Below are positions 5,563 through 8,630 of a stretch of DNA of 8,630 bases, one piece after another. The notes under the pieces are model-generated. The model saw only the letters and a program-made list of their open reading frames with translations. It ran no database searches and was not told the origin of the DNA. The stretch lies in assembly GCA_963582345.1 (NCBI GenBank), contig CAUZSN010000112.1:1-8630 (forward strand), given 5' to 3'. Positions within the stretch are counted from its first letter, which is position 1; each line of letters opens with the position of its first letter. Both the position numbers and the translations under genes were made by a program. Origin of the DNA: CAUZSN01 sp963582345. Its GTDB lineage: Bacteria > Planctomycetota > Planctomycetia > Planctomycetales > Planctomycetaceae.

Positions 5563-6018
5563 ATGAGAGCCAACCGTTTGTGTCGGGCGGCAGAAATGTT
5601 CGGCACGCCACGGCAAACCGAAAGTCGACGGCAGCGAATGCAGGAAAACGAGCCGATCACGGTGCAAGTCCAAGATGACATGGTGATTGTGGCGATCGGC
5701 AAACAAGGAATCTGGGACGGGTCCGATCTGTCACGGTTGCGGCAGGCTTTGCTTTCACAGGTGGACGGCGAAAAATGTCACACGATCGGACTCGATATGA
5801 CTTATGTAAAGCATCTTGGGACCGGGTTCTTCGGGCAACTGTGTCATTGGCACGAAAAAGGATTTGCCATACGACTCTATTCTCCACAATCCTGCGTTCG
5901 ACAAATGCATTGGTTCCGAATGTTCTTCGAGCTCCTTTCGGACGACTGCTTCGTTTTGCTCAGCGAGTCCAAGCAATCGGTTGCGCGCAGCACGTTTCCT
6001 GAGTGGAGTCGAGAATGA
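5563..6018 (+). CDS. STAS-domain protein (anti-anti-sigma-like)
   Basis: The protein has 151 residues. ATG 5563 follows AAAGGAG (5548-5554) by 8 nt; GTG 5545 in frame is less well placed. A basic N-terminal extension of ~28 residues (RANRLCRAAEMF...SRRQRM) precedes a single STAS domain at ~31-140. Its strands are ITVQVQDDMVIVAI and TIGLDMTYVKHLG, then the switch loop GTGFFGQL, in which Thr87 stands where SpoIIAA-type proteins carry the phosphorylated Ser, then AIRLYSPQSCVRQMHWFRMF. STAS proteins act in partner-switching with a serine kinase and PP2C-type phosphatase or as stressosome-like scaffolds; neither enzyme is nearby. The Phe-rich loop and Cys/Trp/Met-rich helix are atypical, so its partner may be unusual. 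It is the second STAS protein within 2 kb but is not a close copy of the first. No promoter recognised. Confidence 0.72.
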   Translation: MRANRLCRAAEMFGTPRQTESRRQRMQENEPITVQVQDDMVIVAIGKQGIWDGSDLSRLRQALLSQVDGEKCHTIGLDMTYVKHLGTGFFGQLCHWHEKGFAIRLYSPQSCVRQMHWFRMFFELLSDDCFVLLSESKQSVARSTFPEWSRE

Positions 6019-6444
6019 CTTAGCTGTGTTCAGTGTGCTTATTTGGCATTCGAAACATTCGACGGTGGGTTTGTTGTCTCCAAACGATGATAACTCAACG
6101 GAGCGCCTTGACGTGTCCGCTCGACAGACGATGGGAGAATGCTAGTTGCTTCAAACAAAGATGGGCGTATATTTGGGTCGCGGTCCATCGAGGTAAGACC
6201 GTTGGCTTTACCGATTTTGGAATCGATGGTCACTTGATTGCTCGAGTTCACCTGTCGGGTTTCTCTGGCTTCTGGCGGTTGATTTTCACATAATCCCTCT
6301 TTCGGATGTTCGTGCCGCCTTTCGTCTGGCGGGCAATTTGGCTCAGAATGTTAGAGGGCGCAGAACAGAGATAGGTGAGTGTCCATCAGTCCAAACAATT
6401 CGTAATTCGATTGACGGGCAACGTTTGCATCTGTTGGAGGGAAT
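6019..6444. other. 426-nt gap with scattered coding-like fragments
   Basis: No intact gene is supported. Three plus-strand pieces look protein-like but lie in different frames: 6008-6145 (AVFSVLIWHSKHSTVGLLSP, ending MGEC), 6139-6237 (MLVASNKDGRIFGSRSIEVR, ending ESMVT) and ~6296-6440 (PLSDVRAAFRLAGNLAQNVR). They may be debris of one broken gene, or the overshoot of neighbouring frames. The last runs through the isomerase ribosome site and cannot be an active gene with a good start. No convincing -35/-10 promoter was found for the isomerase. Confidence 0.3.
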
Positions 6445-7884
6445 ATGGCACATCCGAAGAACGCAACCATCAAGGTCGGTCTGTTTGGCATCGGACTGGA
6501 TGTGTACTGGCCACAATTTGAGGGGCTTCGAGAAAGGCTGCTGGGCTATCAGGGATCGATTCGTGACAAGCTGAATCATTTTGGGGTTGAAGTGGTCGAT
6601 TGTGGACTCGTCGACACTCCTGAAAAAGCTCGTGAGAGTGCCCTGTTGTTCAAACAAGAGGATGTGCAGATGATTTTCCTCTACGTCTCAACCTATGCTT
6701 TGTCATCGACCGTTTTGCCGGTTGTGCAGAAGGCGAATGTTCCTGTGGTCGTCTTGAATCTTCAGCCGGTCCGGGCGATCGACTACAAAAATTTCAATCG
6801 TCTGGATGATCGCACGAAAATGACCGGCGAATGGTTGGCGCATTGCCAAGCCTGTGCTGTCCCGGAAATCGCCAATGTGTTTAATCGGGCCCGTGTGAGA
6901 TTTCATCAGGTCACGGGTACGCTTCATGACGATCCGATTGCCTGGGGGCAGATCGGTGACTGGATCAAAGCAGGACGTGTTGCCCATTTAATGTCCAACA
7001 ACCGTCTGGGTTTGTTGGGCCACTATTATAGCGGGATGCTTGACATCTACTCCGATTTGACCCAGCACGCAGCCTGTTTCGGCACTCATATTGAGCATGT
7101 GGAAATGTGCGAATTGAAGGCTCGGTGGGATGAAACAACTGGTACGCAGATTGATGAGAAAGTCAAAGAGATCTATAGCCATTTTGATGTACTGCCAGAC
7201 TGCAGCTCCGAGGATATCCGAGAAGCGGCGCGCACGGCTTGTGCTCTGGACACTATGGTGGAATCGCATGACTTGGGGTCACTGGCCTACTTCTATGAAG
7301 GACAACCCGGCAATGCGTATGAGCGAATCATTAGTTCGGTCATCGTTGGCAACTCGCTGCTGACGGCCAGAGGCGTGCCAGTGGCCGGTGAATACGAAGT
7401 CAAGAACGCGCAAGCAATGAAAATTATGGATTCCTTTGGCGCTGGTGGGTCGTTTACCGAGTTCTATGCCATGGACTTCGACGACGACATCTTAATTATG
7501 GGGCACGATGGTCCGGGTCACACCGCCATTGCCGAGGGCAAGACCAGGCTTAAGCCGTTGGATGTTTTTCACGGTAAGGTCGGCCGGGGCCTGAGTGTCG
7601 AGATGAGTGTCAAGCAGGGACCGGTCACTGCGCTATCCGTTGTACAGGATGTCGATGGGAATCTGAAATTCCTCGTTGCCGAAGCTGAGGCCGTTTCCGG
7701 ACCAATCCTCGAGATCGGGAACACCAACAGTCGCTACCGATTCGCACTGGGAGTTCGCGGTTTCGTCGACGCCTGGTGTAGTCACGGTCCTGCCCACCAT
7801 TGTGCAATCGGTGTGGGACATATTGCTTCAAGGATTCAAAAACTAGGTGCGCTACTTGGTATGGAAACAATCCGTGTCTGCTAA
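6445..7884 (+). CDS. L-arabinose/L-fucose isomerase-family sugar isomerase
   Basis: The protein has 479 residues, close to the ~500 of L-arabinose isomerases. GGAGG (6436-6440) precedes ATG 6445. These cytosolic, Mn-dependent enzymes interconvert aldoses and ketoses. The N-terminal Rossmann-like part starts KVGLFGIGLDVYW (10-22). The C-terminal part carries equivalents of the E. coli AraA catalytic residues with near-matching spacing: Glu316 (AGEYEVK), Glu339 (SFTEFY), His354 (MGHDGPGH) and His451/452 (GPAHHC), corresponding to Glu306, Glu333, His350 and His450. The active site thus looks intact. Overall sequence is far from classical AraA, so the substrate is open: L-arabinose, L-fucose, L-rhamnose or another deoxy sugar. 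The downstream mutarotase gene favours a sugar such as L-rhamnose or L-fucose. The symbol araA is therefore not assigned. Confidence 0.82.
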   Translation: MAHPKNATIKVGLFGIGLDVYWPQFEGLRERLLGYQGSIRDKLNHFGVEVVDCGLVDTPEKARESALLFKQEDVQMIFLYVSTYALSSTVLPVVQKANVPVVVLNLQPVRAIDYKNFNRLDDRTKMTGEWLAHCQACAVPEIANVFNRARVRFHQVTGTLHDDPIAWGQIGDWIKAGRVAHLMSNNRLGLLGHYYSGMLDIYSDLTQHAACFGTHIEHVEMCELKARWDETTGTQIDEKVKEIYSHFDVLPDCSSEDIREAARTACALDTMVESHDLGSLAYFYEGQPGNAYERIISSVIVGNSLLTARGVPVAGEYEVKNAQAMKIMDSFGAGGSFTEFYAMDFDDDILIMGHDGPGHTAIAEGKTRLKPLDVFHGKVGRGLSVEMSVKQGPVTALSVVQDVDGNLKFLVAEAEAVSGPILEIGNTNSRYRFALGVRGFVDAWCSHGPAHHCAIGVGHIASRIQKLGALLGMETIRVC

Positions 7885-7895
7885 TTCAGCCAATT

Positions 7896-7939
7896 GGTCG
7901 AAAGGATTTGAACTCTGAGCGAAGGTGATGGTTTCGACC
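7896..7939 (+). promoter_or_regulatory. Inverted repeat between isomerase and mutarotase genes
   Basis: GGTCGAAA (7896-7903) and TTTCGACC (7932-7939) form a perfect 8-bp inverted repeat with a 28-nt spacer, filling most of the 79-nt gap. In RNA this would be a long-looped hairpin that ends 9 nt before the mutarotase ribosome site. It could act in differential stability or translation of the second gene, or be a protein site on DNA. There is no T tract, so it is not a terminator. Confidence 0.4.
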
Positions 7940-7963
7940 CTGTTGTGTAAGGGAGAACATTCA

Positions 7964-8281
7964 ATGTCAAAACGTTTTGCATTTCTCATGAAACTCAAAC
8001 CTGAATGTGAGGACGAGTACAAGAAACGTCACGATGAAATTTGGCCCGAATTGGTCAAGTTGTTACAGGGGGCGGGAATCAGTGATTACTCAATCTTTCT
8101 CGACTCAGGCACACTAACCCTCTTCGCGCTGTTGCATTTGTCTGATGACAATACCTTAGGCGACCTGCCCAACCAGCCATTGATGCACAAATGGTGGGAT
8201 TACATGGCCGACCTCATGGAGACGAATCCGGATCGATCGCCAGTCGTTACTGCAATTCAGGAGGTGTTTCATATGGACTAA
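7964..8281 (+). CDS. L-rhamnose mutarotase-like protein
   Basis: The protein has 105 residues, matching the ~104 of RhaM. ATG 7964 is chosen because AAGGGAGAA (7949-7957) lies just upstream and the protein then starts SKRFAFLMKLKPE as the family does; in-frame upstream starts only add a poor leader. The family equilibrates the alpha and beta anomers of L-rhamnose before isomerisation. Conserved signatures are present: EYKKRHDEIWPEL (18-30) with the catalytic-type His23 and Tyr19, then YSIFLD (42-47), KWWDYMADLM (76-85) and NPDRSPV (88-94). It is a small ferredoxin-like dimeric barrel acting in the cytosol. It follows the isomerase by 79 nt on the same strand, so the pair is probably one operon. 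Its 3' end overlaps the convergent DUF763 gene by 35 nt. Confidence 0.92.
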   Translation: MSKRFAFLMKLKPECEDEYKKRHDEIWPELVKLLQGAGISDYSIFLDSGTLTLFALLHLSDDNTLGDLPNQPLMHKWWDYMADLMETNPDRSPVVTAIQEVFHMD

Positions 8282-8630
8282 GTTCGTGTTTCGCCAATCG
8301 GCGCAGTGCGTTGGCCTTGTCATTTTTTCCGATTCGTGACTTACGCACAGCGTCAATCAAAATAGCGATGTTTTGATCGTAGGTGTGGCAGTCGACTGGA
8401 AATGGAGTACTGTCTTTTCCTCCATGTGCGTATGAATAATCGCACCAGCGTCGAGTTTGCTCGTGATGGGGAAATCGCAGTGGAGTTGCTGGATCACGAG
8501 TCGAAGCGGGAGCATCGTAGATGATTTCCGCTAACAATGACAGGCTGCGGATGGTCGCCGGTCCGACTCCTTTCAAGCCGAGTAACGTCTGGAAATTGTC
8601 CGGATGCTTTTCGTGCGCGGTCACGATGAT
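8247..8630 (-). CDS. DUF763-family protein, C-terminal part (5' end outside window)
   Basis: The minus frame is open from the window edge to TAA 8247-8249, so the last 127 residues are visible; the GTG at 8624 is an internal valine. Hallmarks of the DUF763 family are the helix-hairpin-helix-like LLGLKGVGPATIRSLSLLAE, then the core YAHGGKDSTPFPVD followed by TYDQNIAILIDAVRKSRIG and ALRRLAKHE. The family is widespread in archaea and bacteria and has no established function; the GVGP hairpin suggests nucleic-acid contact. Between RDPA and YSYAHGGKD there are about 16 extra residues (TPLRFPHHEQTRRWCD) compared with the usual DPARxSFAHGGKD as I remember the family. The 3' end overlaps the mutarotase gene by 35 nt, tail to tail. 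Confidence 0.85.
   Translation of the reverse strand: MIVTAHEKHPDNFQTLLGLKGVGPATIRSLSLLAEIIYDAPASTRDPATPLRFPHHEQTRRWCDYSYAHGGKDSTPFPVDCHTYDQNIAILIDAVRKSRIGKNDKANALRRLAKHELSPYETPPELQ

Noticed and set aside
5481..5678. 65-residue plus ORF following GGAGGAGGT
   Set aside because: Starts with GTG 12 nt from the ribosome-like site, is basic and low-complexity, and overlaps the supported STAS gene in another frame.

Overview
The window looks like chromosomal DNA of a planctomycete (Pirellulaceae/Planctomycetaceae-like). This is inferred from a secreted PQQ-type beta-propeller that begins with the planctomycete-typical DWPMWRGPNRNG motif, a protein carrying MJ0042-like zinc ribbons, stand-alone STAS proteins, roughly half-GC composition, loose gene packing and a CCA-less tRNA-Ser gene. 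No phage, transposon, plasmid or CRISPR structure is visible.

Layout. 1-406 (+) is the C-terminus of a large AsmA-like protein. It runs tail-to-tail into a membrane diguanylate cyclase (403-1257, -). Upstream of the cyclase is an apparent 3' remnant of a lost gene (1288-1413, -), then tRNA-Ser(TGA) (1457-1545, +). A gene-poor stretch ends in a 48-codon coding-like ORF (1819-1965) just before the exported PQQ propeller (2002-3324, +).

The most interesting unit is 3489-4684. A good sigma-54 promoter candidate (3489-3505) is followed by a leader with its own ribosome site, a 19-codon ORF containing a 9-bp hairpin, and an ATGA junction to a protein that joins tandem zinc ribbons to a STAS domain. 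The ribbon region shows fresh internal duplications (102 nt and 16 nt). A second STAS protein (5563-6018) lies about 0.9 kb downstream. The DNA between them has no intact gene but holds coding-like fragments on the minus strand that appear to be frameshifted genes.

The right end is metabolic. An L-arabinose/L-fucose isomerase-family protein (6445-7884) and an L-rhamnose mutarotase-like protein (7964-8281) form a probable two-gene sugar operon with an inverted repeat between them. A DUF763 protein enters from the right on the minus strand (8247 to window end) and overlaps the mutarotase 3' end by 35 nt.

How the genes may work together: the STAS proteins suggest a partner-switching or scaffold pathway whose kinase and phosphatase lie elsewhere. 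The diguanylate cyclase supplies c-di-GMP independently. The isomerase and mutarotase would act in sequence on a deoxy- or pentose sugar, fitting the glycan-degrading habit of planctomycetes. Calls of gene remnants rest on reading frame, codon pattern and peptide look only and are tentative.
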